From Burkholderia sp052045245 (lineage in GTDB: Bacteria > Pseudomonadota > Gammaproteobacteria > Burkholderiales > Burkholderiaceae), in assembly GCF_052045245.1 (NCBI RefSeq), contig NZ_JBQEON010000001.1, positions 124,001 through 188,000 of the forward strand: a DNA stretch of 64,000 bases, in the 5' to 3' direction. The position numbers and the translations under genes are program-made. The notes beneath the pieces were generated by a model. It was not told the DNA's origin. It was given only the letters and a program-made list of their open reading frames with translations, and ran no database searches. Shown here in pieces: positions 34,900 through 44,197 of the stretch (the first letter of the stretch is position 1; each line of letters begins with the position of its first letter).

Positions 34900-35625
34900 A
34901 TGCGATACGAACTCCATTACTGGCCCGAGATCCAGGGCCGCGGCGAATACGTGCGGCTCGCGCTCGAGGCGGCCGAGGCCGACTATGTCGACGTCGCGCG
35001 CGAATCGGGGCGCGGCATGGGCGTGGCGGCGATGATGCGCCTGATGGACAGCACGAAGGCCGAATGCGTGCCGTTCGCGCCGCCGTTCCTGAAGGCCGGC
35101 GACGTGGTCGTCGGGCAGACCGCGAACATCCTGCTGTTTCTCGGCGCGCGGCTCGGGCTCGCGCCCGACGACGAAGCCGGACGGTTGTGGGTGCATCAAC
35201 TCCAGCTGACCGTCGCCGATTTCGTCACCGAGATCCACGACACGCATCACCCGATCGGCAGCGGCCTTTACTACGAGGACCAGAAGGCCGAGGCCGCCGA
35301 GCGCGCAGCCGATTTCCTCGCGCATCGGCTGCCGAAGTTCCTCGGCTACTTCGATCGCGTGCTCGGGCAGAATCCGCACAAGAGCGGCTATATCGCCGGC
35401 AGCGCGCTCAGCTACGCAGACCTGTCGATGTTCCAGCTGATCGAAGGACTGCGTTATGCGTTCCCGAAGGCAATGAAGCGCGCCGAGCGCAAGGTCGCCG
35501 GGCTCGTCGGCCTGCACGACCGCGTCGCGGCGCATCCGCCCGTCGCGCGCTATCTCGCGTCGGCGCGCCGCATCCCGTTCAACGACATGGGGATCTTCCG
35601 GCACTACCCGGAGCTGGACAAGTAG
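34900..35625 (+). CDS. Glutathione S-transferase family protein
   Basis: Predicted 241-aa cytosolic protein. The N-terminal thioredoxin-like domain (YELHYWPEIQGRGEYVRLALEAA) has the sigma/mu-like opening with an early Tyr, and VVGQTANILLFLG supplies the conserved cis-Pro region's equivalent (Gln-Thr). The C-terminal helical domain contains the capping-box sequence SALSYADLSMFQLIEGL. AGGAG lies 6 bases before ATG 34900, which is preferred over an upstream Met. The substrate is unknown. Confidence 0.88.
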   Translation: MRYELHYWPEIQGRGEYVRLALEAAEADYVDVARESGRGMGVAAMMRLMDSTKAECVPFAPPFLKAGDVVVGQTANILLFLGARLGLAPDDEAGRLWVHQLQLTVADFVTEIHDTHHPIGSGLYYEDQKAEAAERAADFLAHRLPKFLGYFDRVLGQNPHKSGYIAGSALSYADLSMFQLIEGLRYAFPKAMKRAERKVAGLVGLHDRVAAHPPVARYLASARRIPFNDMGIFRHYPELDK

Positions 35626-35729
35626 CGGCGGCCCGGCATGCTGCCCGCCCGCGTCTCGTCATGCTCGCCGCGCCGGAGCCGGCTGCCTTGCGCAAGCCGG
35701 CCCCTTCCTGGGTATTTGCCGTCCGACGT

Positions 35730-37262
35730 TCAGCGCGGCGGCCCGTGCTGCGTGACGGCCGCATCGACGGCCTCGACCGAGCGCGTGAGCCACGGCCCGA
35801 TATCCATCTCCTCATACCGCACGAGCCGGCTCTTGCGCACGCGGCGATACGCCCACCAGATCGCGACGAACAGCGGAATCCACACATAGATCGACAGCAC
35901 TTCCATCCAGTCGATGCGGGCCGCGAAGAACGCCTGGTAGTCCTGCCCGAGCGAGATCACGATGCAGATCGCGATCGCGAACAGCGGCCCGAACGGGAAC
36001 CACTTCGCGCGGTACGGCAACTGATCGAGCCGGTAGCCCTGCTTCAGGAAGCCCTTGCGGAACCGGTAATGGCAGACCGCGATACCGAGCCACGCGATGA
36101 AGCCGGTGATGCCGACCGTATTGAGCAGCCACAGATAGATGCGCTGGTTGTTGGTCAGCGACGTGAGGAAACACAGCCCGCCCACCGCCATCGTCGCGTA
36201 CAGCGCGTTGCGCGGCACGCCGCCCGCCGACAGCGTCGCGAACATCGCGGGCGCACGGCCTTCCGCCGCGAGGTTGTACAGCATCCGCGTGGCCGCATAC
36301 GTGCCGGAATTGCCGGCCGACAGCACGGCCGTCAGGATCACGAGATTCATCGCACCCGCCGCCAGCGGAAAACCCGCATGGCTGAATACGAGCGTGAACG
36401 GGCTGACGCCGATGTCGGTCACGTCGCTCTTCAGCAGGTTGGGATCGGTGTACGGCACCAGCAGGCCGATCACGAAGATCGCGAGTACGTAAAACAGCAT
36501 GATCCGCCAGAAGATCTGCTTCACCGCGCGCGGGATCGTCTTGCGCGGATTTTCCGATTCGCCGGCCGTGATCCCGACCAGCTCGGTACCGAGAAACGAG
36601 AAACCCGCGATCAGCGCGACGCTCATCATCGCGTGCACGCCGCCGACGAACGGCGCGTCGCCCATCCGGAAGTTGCGCCAGCCGACCGGATGCCCGCTGC
36701 CGAGCAGGCCGGCCGCGATCAGCAGCCCCGCCGCGATGAACGCGATCACGGTGACGACCTTGATCAGCGAGAACCAGTATTCCGATTCGCCGAAGCCTCG
36801 CACGGACAACGTGTTCAGCAGAAAGATCAGCACGAGGAACCCGGCGCCCCACCACACGCCCGCCACGGCCGGAAACCAGTAGCGCATCACGATCTGCCCG
36901 GCGACCAGCTCGATCGCGATCGTCACGGCCCAGCTGTACCAGTAGGTCCAGCCGAGGGCGACGCCGAAGCCTTCGTCGACGTACTTCTCGCCGTAGATCG
37001 CGAACGAGCCCGACACCGGCATCAGCGCGGCCATCTCGCCGAGCCCGGTGACGACGAAATAGACCATCAGCCCGATCGCGACATACGCGGCGATCGCGCC
37101 GCCCGGCCCCGCCTGCGCGACCGACGCGCCCGACGCGACGAACAGCCCCGTGCCGATCGAGCCGCCGATCGCGATCATCGCGATGTGGCGGCTCTGCAGC
37201 CGGCGCTTGAGCGCCGTCCCGGACGGCGCAGCCGTTTCCGCTGCCGCTTGCAAAGCATCCAT
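35730..37262 (-). CDS. Amino-acid permease, APC superfamily
   Basis: Predicted 510-aa inner-membrane transporter with about 12 helices. LKRRLQSRHIAMIAIGGSIGTGLFVASG is the signature first helix of the AAT/LysP group, and ELVGITAGESENPRKTIPRAV is the conserved loop. It probably imports a basic or other amino acid by proton symport. It is read 139 bases after an Lrp-type regulator and a dimethylargininase-like gene, so arginine-related substrates are plausible. Start 37262 gives the normal N-terminus. Confidence 0.88.
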   Translation of the reverse strand: MDALQAAAETAAPSGTALKRRLQSRHIAMIAIGGSIGTGLFVASGASVAQAGPGGAIAAYVAIGLMVYFVVTGLGEMAALMPVSGSFAIYGEKYVDEGFGVALGWTYWYSWAVTIAIELVAGQIVMRYWFPAVAGVWWGAGFLVLIFLLNTLSVRGFGESEYWFSLIKVVTVIAFIAAGLLIAAGLLGSGHPVGWRNFRMGDAPFVGGVHAMMSVALIAGFSFLGTELVGITAGESENPRKTIPRAVKQIFWRIMLFYVLAIFVIGLLVPYTDPNLLKSDVTDIGVSPFTLVFSHAGFPLAAGAMNLVILTAVLSAGNSGTYAATRMLYNLAAEGRAPAMFATLSAGGVPRNALYATMAVGGLCFLTSLTNNQRIYLWLLNTVGITGFIAWLGIAVCHYRFRKGFLKQGYRLDQLPYRAKWFPFGPLFAIAICIVISLGQDYQAFFAARIDWMEVLSIYVWIPLFVAIWWAYRRVRKSRLVRYEEMDIGPWLTRSVEAVDAAVTQHGPPR

Positions 37263-37401
37263 AGTGTTCACCCTGATTGGATTGGGGCCACTCGAATTGA
37301 TTCGGAATACCAATCGATAGACCCGGTTATTCGCGTCGAAAACCAGTCCTGCCCGCCAGGCCACGCGTCCGCCGCCACCGGCCCGGACGCGCACGGCCGC
37401 G

Positions 37402-37866
37402 TCAGACGACGCCGCGCTTGATCGCCTGCAGCTCGGCCGTCGTCACGATCTTCTCGATCCGGAATCGCGGGCTTTCCAGCCACACGTTCGCGATCCGCCG
37501 GTACTCGTCGAGATCCTCGCACGCGAGCCGCACGAGAAAATCGAACGTGCCGCTGACGAGCCAGCAATCGAGCACCGCCGGGTTGTTCCGCATCTCGTCC
37601 TCGAACGGCGCCTGCGACCGCCCGTGATCGGCCAGCACGATCTGCGCGATCACGACGATCGGCTTGGTCGCGCGCGGCGCCTTGATCACCGCGCGATAGC
37701 CTTCGATCACGCCGAGCGCTTCGAGGCGCTCCACGCGCGCCTGGCACGGACGCGGCGTGAGGTTCACGCGCTCCGACAGCTTCCGGTACGAAATCCGGCC
37801 GTCGGTGCGCAGGATGTCGAGGATCCGGAGATCGATCTTGTCGAGCTGCATCTTCTTGTCGGTCAT
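37402..37866 (-). CDS. Lrp/AsnC family transcriptional regulator
   Basis: Predicted 154-aa regulator. A winged HTH (residues about 7-62, LDKIDLRILDILRTDGRISYRKLSERVNLT) precedes a RAM ligand-binding domain. An upstream in-frame extension lacks family similarity, so 37866 is used. It lies between a dimethylargininase-like gene and a permease on the same strand and probably controls one or both in response to an amino acid. Confidence 0.92.
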   Translation of the reverse strand: MTDKKMQLDKIDLRILDILRTDGRISYRKLSERVNLTPRPCQARVERLEALGVIEGYRAVIKAPRATKPIVVIAQIVLADHGRSQAPFEDEMRNNPAVLDCWLVSGTFDFLVRLACEDLDEYRRIANVWLESPRFRIEKIVTTAELQAIKRGVV

Positions 37867-37966
37867 CCGCGTTCGCTCCGGTCGGGTCGTGGCTCGTGCG
37901 CGGCGTGTCTCCTCCGGTGCCGCGCGGGGCCACATTATCCGGCCGAAGCGGCCGCGCGCCAATCGG

Positions 37967-38725
37967 CTAGAACCGCAGCGACAGGCAGGTCAGGCCGCCG
38001 TCCATCTTGCGGAACTCGCTCGTGTCGATCACGTGCAGCGGCAGCCCGAGCGACTGAATCGCATCGTGCACGCGCGGATAGCCTGCCGGCGTGATCAGCG
38101 TGCCGTTCACGCGCAGCGTGTTGCCCGCGTATTCGTCGGCGGCCGAGATCGCGATCCGGCGATAGTCGGCGAACGCCGGATGCGCGGCCAGCGCGTCGGT
38201 CACGAGCAGCGTGTCGTCGTCCAGCGCGTTGACGACCGACTTCAGGTGCAGGCCAGCGCCGACCGGCACGGCGACGACAGAATAGCCATAGCGCGACACC
38301 AGCGATTCGAACGCGGCAATGCCTGCGGCGTCGGTACGGCCCGTCAGGCCGATGTAGAAATGCTTGCCGACCAGCATCACGTCGCCGCCGTCGAGACGGC
38401 CGTCCTGCATCGGCAGCAGGTCGCGATGCGCGCCGAGCGCCGCTTCGATGTGCACCGTCTCGCCCCGCCGCGCGGGAGCGCCCGGTCGCGTGATGACCGC
38501 GAATTCGGGCGTGACGACGGCGACGTCCTCGACGAAATGCGAATCGGGAAACGCGTCCAGCGGCGGCAACTCGGTCAGCGCGACGCCGAGCCCGCGCAGC
38601 GCATCGCAGTATGCGTGGAATTGCGTGAGCGTCTTGTCGTAGTCGGGCACGCCGAGCGTGGCGGTGGTGAGACCCGCGCCACAGGACGGCGCGGGACGGC
38701 GAACGATCGCTTGCGTGAATTGCAT
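37967..38725 (-). CDS. Dimethylargininase (DDAH)-like amidinohydrolase
   Basis: Predicted 252-aa enzyme of the guanidine-modifying superfamily. FVEDVAVV (residues about 63-70) holds the acidic pair, GLHLKSV near residue 160 the His, and GLTCLSLRF the nucleophile Cys at C247. DDAH enzymes turn methylated arginines into citrulline plus methylamines; arginine deiminase-like substrates remain possible. The start at 38725 has GGAGA 6 bases upstream; an alternative Met lies four codons earlier. Its neighbours suggest an amino-acid scavenging unit with the Lrp regulator and permease. Confidence 0.88.
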   Translation of the reverse strand: MQFTQAIVRRPAPSCGAGLTTATLGVPDYDKTLTQFHAYCDALRGLGVALTELPPLDAFPDSHFVEDVAVVTPEFAVITRPGAPARRGETVHIEAALGAHRDLLPMQDGRLDGGDVMLVGKHFYIGLTGRTDAAGIAAFESLVSRYGYSVVAVPVGAGLHLKSVVNALDDDTLLVTDALAAHPAFADYRRIAISAADEYAGNTLRVNGTLITPAGYPRVHDAIQSLGLPLHVIDTSEFRKMDGGLTCLSLRF

Positions 38726-39030
38726 CGACTTCTCCATGGTCACGCTGCCCCCGTGCGGCGCACGGGGCAGCTGCGTTGTGTCCGGACCATTATCGGAAGC
38801 CAAATTGCGCAATTCGCGTCGATTTCGGGTACGCCCGCAGCCGATTGCGTCGAATTGCGGACCGGATGCAGCGGAATCGGCAGACAGGCGGCAGCGGCGG
38901 CACGAACAGCTTTACGGGGCCGGCACGGCCGCACCAATGAAAACACCCCGGCGGGATAACCCACCGGGGTGTCGAGGCGTTGCGCTTGCCGGACGCGAGC
39001 GGCCTCGCGGCCGTTCGCGCCACGCACGAC
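38726..39030. other. Intergenic region between gltA and the dimethylargininase gene
   Basis: About 305 bases containing the gltA terminator and the promoter of the downstream minus-strand operon. No gene is supported. Confidence 0.6.
38940..38972 (-). terminator. gltA: Rho-independent terminator of gltA
   Basis: ACACCCCGG/CCGGGGTGT is a perfect 9-bp stem; on the minus strand it leads into GTTTTC. It lies about 58 bases past the gltA stop. Confidence 0.82.
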
Positions 39031-40332
39031 TTAACGTGCGTTGAGCGGCTTCGCTTCGCGCGGCGTGTTGCCGATGAACAGCTGACGCGGACGGCCGATC
39101 TTCTGCTCCGGATCCGCAATCATTTCGTTCCACTGTGCGATCCAGCCGACCGTACGTGCCATCGCGAAGATACACGTGAACATCGACGTCGGGATGCCCA
39201 GCGCGCGCTGAACGATGCCCGAGTAGAAGTCGACGTTCGGGTACAGCTTGCGCGACACGAAGTATTCATCTTCCAGCGCGATCTTCTCGAGCTGCATCGC
39301 GAGCTTGAACAGCGGGTCGTCGTGCAGGCCCAGCTCGTTCAGCACTTCGTAGCACGTTTCGCGCATCAGCTTCGCACGCGGGTCGTAGTTCTTGTACACG
39401 CGGTGACCGAAGCCCATCAGCTTCACGCCCGAATTCTTGTCCTTCACCTGCTTGATGAATTCGGGGATGTTGTCCGGCGAACCGATCTGCTCGAGCATGT
39501 TCAGCGCGGCTTCGTTCGCACCACCGTGCGCCGGGCCCCACAGACACGCGATACCGGCTGCGATACACGCGAACGGGTTCGCGCCCGACGAGCCGGCCAG
39601 GCGGACGGTCGACGTCGATGCGTTCTGCTCGTGATCGGCGTGCAGGATCAGGATGCGGTCGAGCGCGCGGACGAGCACGTCGTTGACCTTGTACTCTTCG
39701 CACGGGTTCGAGAACATCATGTGCATGAAGTTCGCGCTGTACGACAGTTCGTTCTTCGGATAGACGAACGGCTGGCCGATGCTGAACTTGTACGCCATCG
39801 CGACGAGCGTCGGCAGCTTTGCGATCATGCGGATCGCCGACACTTCGCGGTGACGCGGGTCGTTGATGTCGAGCGAGTCATGATAGAACGCCGACAGCGC
39901 GCCGACTGCAGCGACCAGCACCGCCATCGGGTGCGCGTCGCGGCGGAAGCCACGGAAGAAGAAGTGCATCTGCTCGTGCACCATCGTGTGCTTCGTGACG
40001 GTGTCGACGAATTCCTTCTTTTGCGCGGCGTTCGGCAGTTCGCCCTTCAGCAGCAGGTAGCAGGACTCGAGGAAGTCGGCGTTCTGCGCGAGGTTGTCGA
40101 TCGGGTAGCCGCGGTACAGCAGTTCGCCCTTGTCGCCGTCGATGTACGTGATCGCCGAATTACAAGCTGCCGTCGACATGAAGCCCGGGTCGTAAGTGAA
40201 CTTGCCGGTTTGGCCGTACAGCTTGCGGATGTCGATCACGTCCGGGCCCATCGTGCCCTTGTAGATCGGCATTTCGACGCTCGGCGAGTTGTCGCTGAAC
40301 GATAGCGTGGCTTTAACATCAGACGGAGTCAT
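39031..40332 (-). CDS. gltA: Citrate synthase
   Basis: Predicted 433-aa enzyme condensing oxaloacetate and acetyl-CoA, the entry step of the TCA cycle. Length and the N-terminal beta-rich region (ATLSFSDNSPSVEMPIYKGTMG) fit the hexameric NADH-sensitive Gram-negative type. The signature GFGHRVYKNYDPRAKLM holds a catalytic His, and ADHEQNASTSTVRLAGSS is present. It is read after sdhCDAB and sdhE on the same strand, 65 bases after sdhE. Confidence 0.97.
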   Translation of the reverse strand: MTPSDVKATLSFSDNSPSVEMPIYKGTMGPDVIDIRKLYGQTGKFTYDPGFMSTAACNSAITYIDGDKGELLYRGYPIDNLAQNADFLESCYLLLKGELPNAAQKKEFVDTVTKHTMVHEQMHFFFRGFRRDAHPMAVLVAAVGALSAFYHDSLDINDPRHREVSAIRMIAKLPTLVAMAYKFSIGQPFVYPKNELSYSANFMHMMFSNPCEEYKVNDVLVRALDRILILHADHEQNASTSTVRLAGSSGANPFACIAAGIACLWGPAHGGANEAALNMLEQIGSPDNIPEFIKQVKDKNSGVKLMGFGHRVYKNYDPRAKLMRETCYEVLNELGLHDDPLFKLAMQLEKIALEDEYFVSRKLYPNVDFYSGIVQRALGIPTSMFTCIFAMARTVGWIAQWNEMIADPEQKIGRPRQLFIGNTPREAKPLNAR

Positions 40333-40397
40333 GGCACATCCTCAATCGAAAATAGAAACGGGATTCGATAACGGGCGCAGCGCGTTACACCTTGGCG

Positions 40398-40651
40398 TTA
40401 CACGTTGCGCAGCATCTCCAACAGCCGGTGAATGTCCGGGCTGTCTAGGTCGCCCTCTGGTTCCTTGCGCGCGAGGAGCAAGTCCATCAGGTCGTTGTCG
40501 CTCAGATCGAGCAGGCGCGACAACGCGCCTACGTCTGCATCGGTGAGGTCATGCTCGTATCTGCTGAAGAAACGCTCGAATACGATGTCGTTTTCCAGCA
40601 GACCCCGCCGCGCNGGCGGTGCGGGTCGGATTGATGCGAATCGTCGCTCAT
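40398..40651 (-). CDS. sdhE: Succinate dehydrogenase assembly factor 2, frame broken at an undetermined base
   Basis: The C-terminal part (ARRGLLENDIVFERFFSRY, DLSDNDLMDLLLARKEPEGD) is clearly SdhE, the factor that attaches FAD to SdhA. MSDDSHQSDP, starting at 40651, reads like the family N-terminus but is in another frame. The break coincides with the only N in the window (40614). The expected linker residues between SDP and RARRG are missing, so unresolved or collapsed bases are more likely than a true mutation. Position between sdhB and gltA is the usual one in Burkholderiales. Confidence 0.8.
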
Positions 40652-40689
40652 CGCAAAGACACCCGCAGGGCCGCCCCAAGGGTGTCGAC

Positions 40690-40735
40690 GCCCCCTCGGG
40701 GGGCAGCGAACAAAGTGAGCTTGGGGGTCATCATG
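40690..40735. repeat. GC-rich intergenic palindrome with flank
   Basis: GCCCCC-TCG-GGGGGC at 40690-40704 is followed by AGCGAACAAAGTGAGCTTGG, then GGG. It lies between sdhB and sdhE. The combination resembles a palindromic sequence that recurs between genes in Burkholderiales, from memory; it may shape mRNA stability. Confidence 0.5.
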
Positions 40736-41437
40736 TTAAACCGCGCGGCGAACCATCAGTTCCTTGATCTTGCCGATCGCCTTCGTCGGGTTCAGGCCCT
40801 TCGGGCAAACGTCGACGCAGTTCATGATCGTGTGGCAACGGAACAGACGGTACGGGTCTTCCAGGTTGTCGAGACGCTCGCCGGTGGCGGTGTCGCGGCT
40901 ATCCGCGATGAAGCGGTAAGCCTGCAGCAGGCCGGCCGGGCCGACGAACTTGTCCGGGTTCCACCAGAAGCTCGGGCACGACGTCGAGCAGCTCGCGCAC
41001 AGAATGCACTCGTACACGCCGTCGAGCTCGTCGCGTTCTTCCGGCGACTGGAGGCGTTCCTTCTCCGGCGGCGGCGCGTCGTTGATCAGGTACGGCTTGA
41101 TCGAGTGATACTGGTTGAAGAAGTGCGTCATGTCGACAATCATGTCGCGCACGACGGGCAGGCCCGGCAGCGGGCGCAGCACGATCTTCTGCGGCAGGTC
41201 GTTCAGGTTCGTCAGGCACGCGAGACCGTTCTTGCCGTTGATGTTCATCGCGTCCGAACCGCACACGCCTTCACGGCACGAGCGGCGGAACGACAGCGTC
41301 TCGTCCATTGCCTTCAGCTTGACCAGTGCGTCGAGCAGCATGCGCTCATGCTGGATCTCGAGCTCGTACGTCTGCATGCGCGGCGCCGCGTCCTTGTCCG
41401 GATCGTAGCGGTAGACTTCAAAAATGCGTTTTGCCAT
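40736..41437 (-). CDS. sdhB: Succinate dehydrogenase iron-sulfur subunit
   Basis: Predicted 233-aa electron-transfer subunit. The 2Fe-2S ligands are in CREGVCGSDAMNINGKNGLAC (split by one residue set of about ten), and the 4Fe-4S and 3Fe-4S ligands are in CILCASCSTSCP and CHTIMNCVDVCPKG. It lies 21 bases after sdhA. Confidence 0.97.
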   Translation of the reverse strand: MAKRIFEVYRYDPDKDAAPRMQTYELEIQHERMLLDALVKLKAMDETLSFRRSCREGVCGSDAMNINGKNGLACLTNLNDLPQKIVLRPLPGLPVVRDMIVDMTHFFNQYHSIKPYLINDAPPPEKERLQSPEERDELDGVYECILCASCSTSCPSFWWNPDKFVGPAGLLQAYRFIADSRDTATGERLDNLEDPYRLFRCHTIMNCVDVCPKGLNPTKAIGKIKELMVRRAV

Positions 41438-41458
41438 TTCGGATTCCTTTGACTCGGC

Positions 41459-43234
41459 TTAGAACGTGCGCGGCTTCGGCGGCACGGATTCGACCGTCAG
41501 CGGCTTCATTTGAACCGGCTTGTAGTCGAGGCGATCGCCTTCGCTGTACCACAGCGTGTGGCGCAGCCAGTTGTCGTCGTCGCGGTGCTCGTAGTCGCTG
41601 TGAGCGTGCGCGCCACGGCTTTCCTTGCGCGCTTCCGCCGAGACCATCGTCGCGCGGGCGACTTCGATCAGGTTCTCCAGCTCGAGCGCTTCGACGCGCG
41701 CGGTGTTGAACACCTTCGACTTGTCCTTCAGGTGGATGTTCTCCACGCGGGCCTTCAGGCCAGCCATCTCGTCGACGCCTTCCTTCAGCAGTTTCGACGT
41801 GCGGAACACGCCTGCATGCTTCTGCATCGTCGAGCGGATGTCGTTCGCGACGTCCTGCGTGTACTCGCCCGAGCTCGACTTCTCGAGCTTCGCCAGGCGC
41901 GCCAGCGAGAATTCGCCTGCATCGGCCGGCAGCGGCTTGTGTTCCTTCTGGTTCTTCACGTGCTCGACGATGTGGTTGCCGGCCGCACGGCCGAACACCA
42001 CGAGGTCCAGCAGCGAGTTCGTGCCGAGGCGGTTCGCGCCGTGCACGGACACGCACGAGCATTCGCCCACTGCGTAGAAGCCGTTGACCGGATCCTTGTG
42101 GCCGCGCGACGTGCCGACGACCTGACCATGGATGTTGGTCGGAATGCCGCCCATCTGGTAATGGATCGTCGGGACGACCGGGATCGGTTCCTTGATCGCG
42201 TCGACGTTCGCGAACTTCAGCGCGATTTCGCGGATCGACGGCAGACGCTTCATGATCGTCTCGGCGCCGATGTGCGACAGGTCGAGCAGCACGTGATCCT
42301 TGTTCGGACCGACGCCGCGACCTTCCTTGATTTCCTGGTCCATCGAACGCGACACGAAGTCACGCGGCGCCAGATCCTTCAGCGTCGGCGCGTAGCGCTC
42401 CATGAAACGCTCGCCGTTCGCGTTGCGCAGGATACCGCCTTCGCCGCGCACGCCTTCGGTGATCAGCACGCCCGCGCCGGCCACGCCGGTCGGGTGGAAC
42501 TGCCAGAACTCCATGTCCTGCAGCGCGATGCCCGAGCGGGCAGCCATGCCGAGGCCGTCGCCGGTGTTGATGAACGCGTTCGTCGATGCCGCGAAGATCC
42601 GGCCCGCGCCGCCCGTCGCGAACAGCGTCGTCTTGCCTTCCATGATGTAGACGTCGCCCGTCTCCATCTCGAGGGCGGTCACGCCGAGCACGTCGCCATC
42701 GGCGTCGCGGATCAGGTCGAGCGCCATCCATTCGACGAAGAACTGCGTCTTCGCTTCGACGTTCTGCTGGTACAGCGTGTGCAGCAGCGCGTGACCGGTA
42801 CGGTCGGCGGCCGCGCAAGCGCGCTGGACCGGCTTCTCGCCGTAGTTCGCGGTGTGGCCGCCGAACGGACGCTGGTAGATCGTGCCGTCCGCGTTACGGT
42901 CGAACGGCATGCCGAAGTGTTCCAGCTCGTACACGACGTTCGGTGCTTCGCGGCACATGAACTCGATCGCGTCCTGGTCGCCGAGCCAGTCGGAACCCTT
43001 GATCGTGTCGTAGAAGTGGAAGTGCCAGTTGTCTTCGCTCATGTTGCCGAGCGACGCACCGATGCCGCCCTGTGCGGCCACCGTATGCGAACGGGTCGGG
43101 AACACCTTCGACAGCACGCCGACCGACAGGCCCGCGCGCGACAGTTGCAGCGCTGCGCGCAAGCCCGAGCCGCCCGCGCCGACGATCACCACGTCGAACT
43201 TGCGGCGCGGCAGGGAAGTTTTGATTGCAGCCAT
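41459..43234 (-). CDS. sdhA: Succinate dehydrogenase flavoprotein subunit
   Basis: Predicted 591-aa catalytic subunit oxidising succinate to fumarate. The FAD loop VIVGAGGSGLRAALQL is near residues 16-31, and SHTVAAQGGIGASLGN carries the flavinylated His. The active-site Arg region (GANRLGTNSLLDLVVFG) is present. It starts 3 bases after sdhD. Confidence 0.98.
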   Translation of the reverse strand: MAAIKTSLPRRKFDVVIVGAGGSGLRAALQLSRAGLSVGVLSKVFPTRSHTVAAQGGIGASLGNMSEDNWHFHFYDTIKGSDWLGDQDAIEFMCREAPNVVYELEHFGMPFDRNADGTIYQRPFGGHTANYGEKPVQRACAAADRTGHALLHTLYQQNVEAKTQFFVEWMALDLIRDADGDVLGVTALEMETGDVYIMEGKTTLFATGGAGRIFAASTNAFINTGDGLGMAARSGIALQDMEFWQFHPTGVAGAGVLITEGVRGEGGILRNANGERFMERYAPTLKDLAPRDFVSRSMDQEIKEGRGVGPNKDHVLLDLSHIGAETIMKRLPSIREIALKFANVDAIKEPIPVVPTIHYQMGGIPTNIHGQVVGTSRGHKDPVNGFYAVGECSCVSVHGANRLGTNSLLDLVVFGRAAGNHIVEHVKNQKEHKPLPADAGEFSLARLAKLEKSSSGEYTQDVANDIRSTMQKHAGVFRTSKLLKEGVDEMAGLKARVENIHLKDKSKVFNTARVEALELENLIEVARATMVSAEARKESRGAHAHSDYEHRDDDNWLRHTLWYSEGDRLDYKPVQMKPLTVESVPPKPRTF

Positions 43235-43237
43235 TCT

Positions 43238-43606
43238 TTACACTCTCCAGAGAATCTGCGCGGCGTAGCCCGCACATGCGAGCAGCCAGACGATGGTCAG
43301 CGATTGCAGCAGCAGGCGCACACCGACGGGCTTCACGTAGTCCATCCAGATGTCGCGCACGCCGACCCATGCGTGGTAGAAGAGGGAAAGCAGCGTCACG
43401 AAGGTCGCGAGCTTCATCCATTGCGCGGAGAAGATCGACGCCCAGCCTTCGTACGAGAAGTCATGCGCGCCGAAGAACAGGACGAGCAGAATGACCGTGT
43501 AGACCGCCATGATCGTGGCGGTGACGCGCTGCGCGAGCCAGTCGCGCAGGCCGTAGTGAGCGCCGACGACGAGGCGCTTCGAGCCGATTCGGTTGTTGGC
43601 TGCCAT
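43238..43606 (-). CDS. sdhD: Succinate dehydrogenase membrane anchor subunit
   Basis: Predicted 122-aa protein with three helices. GLRDWLAQRVTATIMAVYT and FYHAWVGVRDIWMDYVKP are the quinone/heme-region hallmarks of SdhD. It starts 4 bases after sdhC and ends 3 bases before sdhA. Confidence 0.94.
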   Translation of the reverse strand: MAANNRIGSKRLVVGAHYGLRDWLAQRVTATIMAVYTVILLVLFFGAHDFSYEGWASIFSAQWMKLATFVTLLSLFYHAWVGVRDIWMDYVKPVGVRLLLQSLTIVWLLACAGYAAQILWRV

Positions 43607-43610
43607 TTTC

Positions 43611-44027
43611 TTAGAATGCTCCGAACAGTTTGAGTGCCATGGCGATCGTCAGCGCGATCGAGACGACAAAGACGACGACTGCCGTCCGCTTGCCGCCTTC
43701 CTTCGTGACGGCGTCATGGTTGACGTCCATCAGCAGGTGGCGAATGCCGGCGCAGAAATGGTGGAAGAAGGCCCAGGACAGCGCGAGGACGATCAGCTTG
43801 ACGACGATGTTGGAAAGGAAAGCCTTGAAGACTTCGAAGCTGAGCTCGGAGGTGAGGCTCTGGTCGAAGAGGAACAGCAGGAACGGCAGGAACAGGAACA
43901 GCAGCGCACCGCTGACTCGATGGAGGATCGACAATATCGCCGCCAAGGGCATGCGATATTTCATCGTGATATCGCCGAATCCGATGTTCCGGTATTCCGG
44001 CCTCGGCTTTCTTACTGCGTCAGTCAT
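43611..44027 (-). CDS. sdhC: Succinate dehydrogenase cytochrome b556 subunit
   Basis: Predicted 138-aa protein with three helices. RPEYRNIGFGDITMKYRMPL, SILHRVSGALLFL (SxxHRxSG signature) and HHFCAGIRHLLMD (heme-ligand His region) identify SdhC. It is the first gene of the sdhCDAB unit, with AGGGG before its ATG, and lies 170 bases after the gntR-type gene. Confidence 0.95.
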   Translation of the reverse strand: MTDAVRKPRPEYRNIGFGDITMKYRMPLAAILSILHRVSGALLFLFLPFLLFLFDQSLTSELSFEVFKAFLSNIVVKLIVLALSWAFFHHFCAGIRHLLMDVNHDAVTKEGGKRTAVVVFVVSIALTIAMALKLFGAF

Positions 44028-44197
44028 GCTAGACCCCTACTATGTTGTCACACTAATCCGCAATTTTAGCGCCTTTTTATATCGCGCTGCAGCGAAAGTC
44101 TGCTTTGGATCGTTACGCGAACGAGAATAAAGGCGGCCCGAAACGTGCTGCGCGAACACGGGAAACGCGCACGCACGCTGCTTGTGCCGATACGTGG

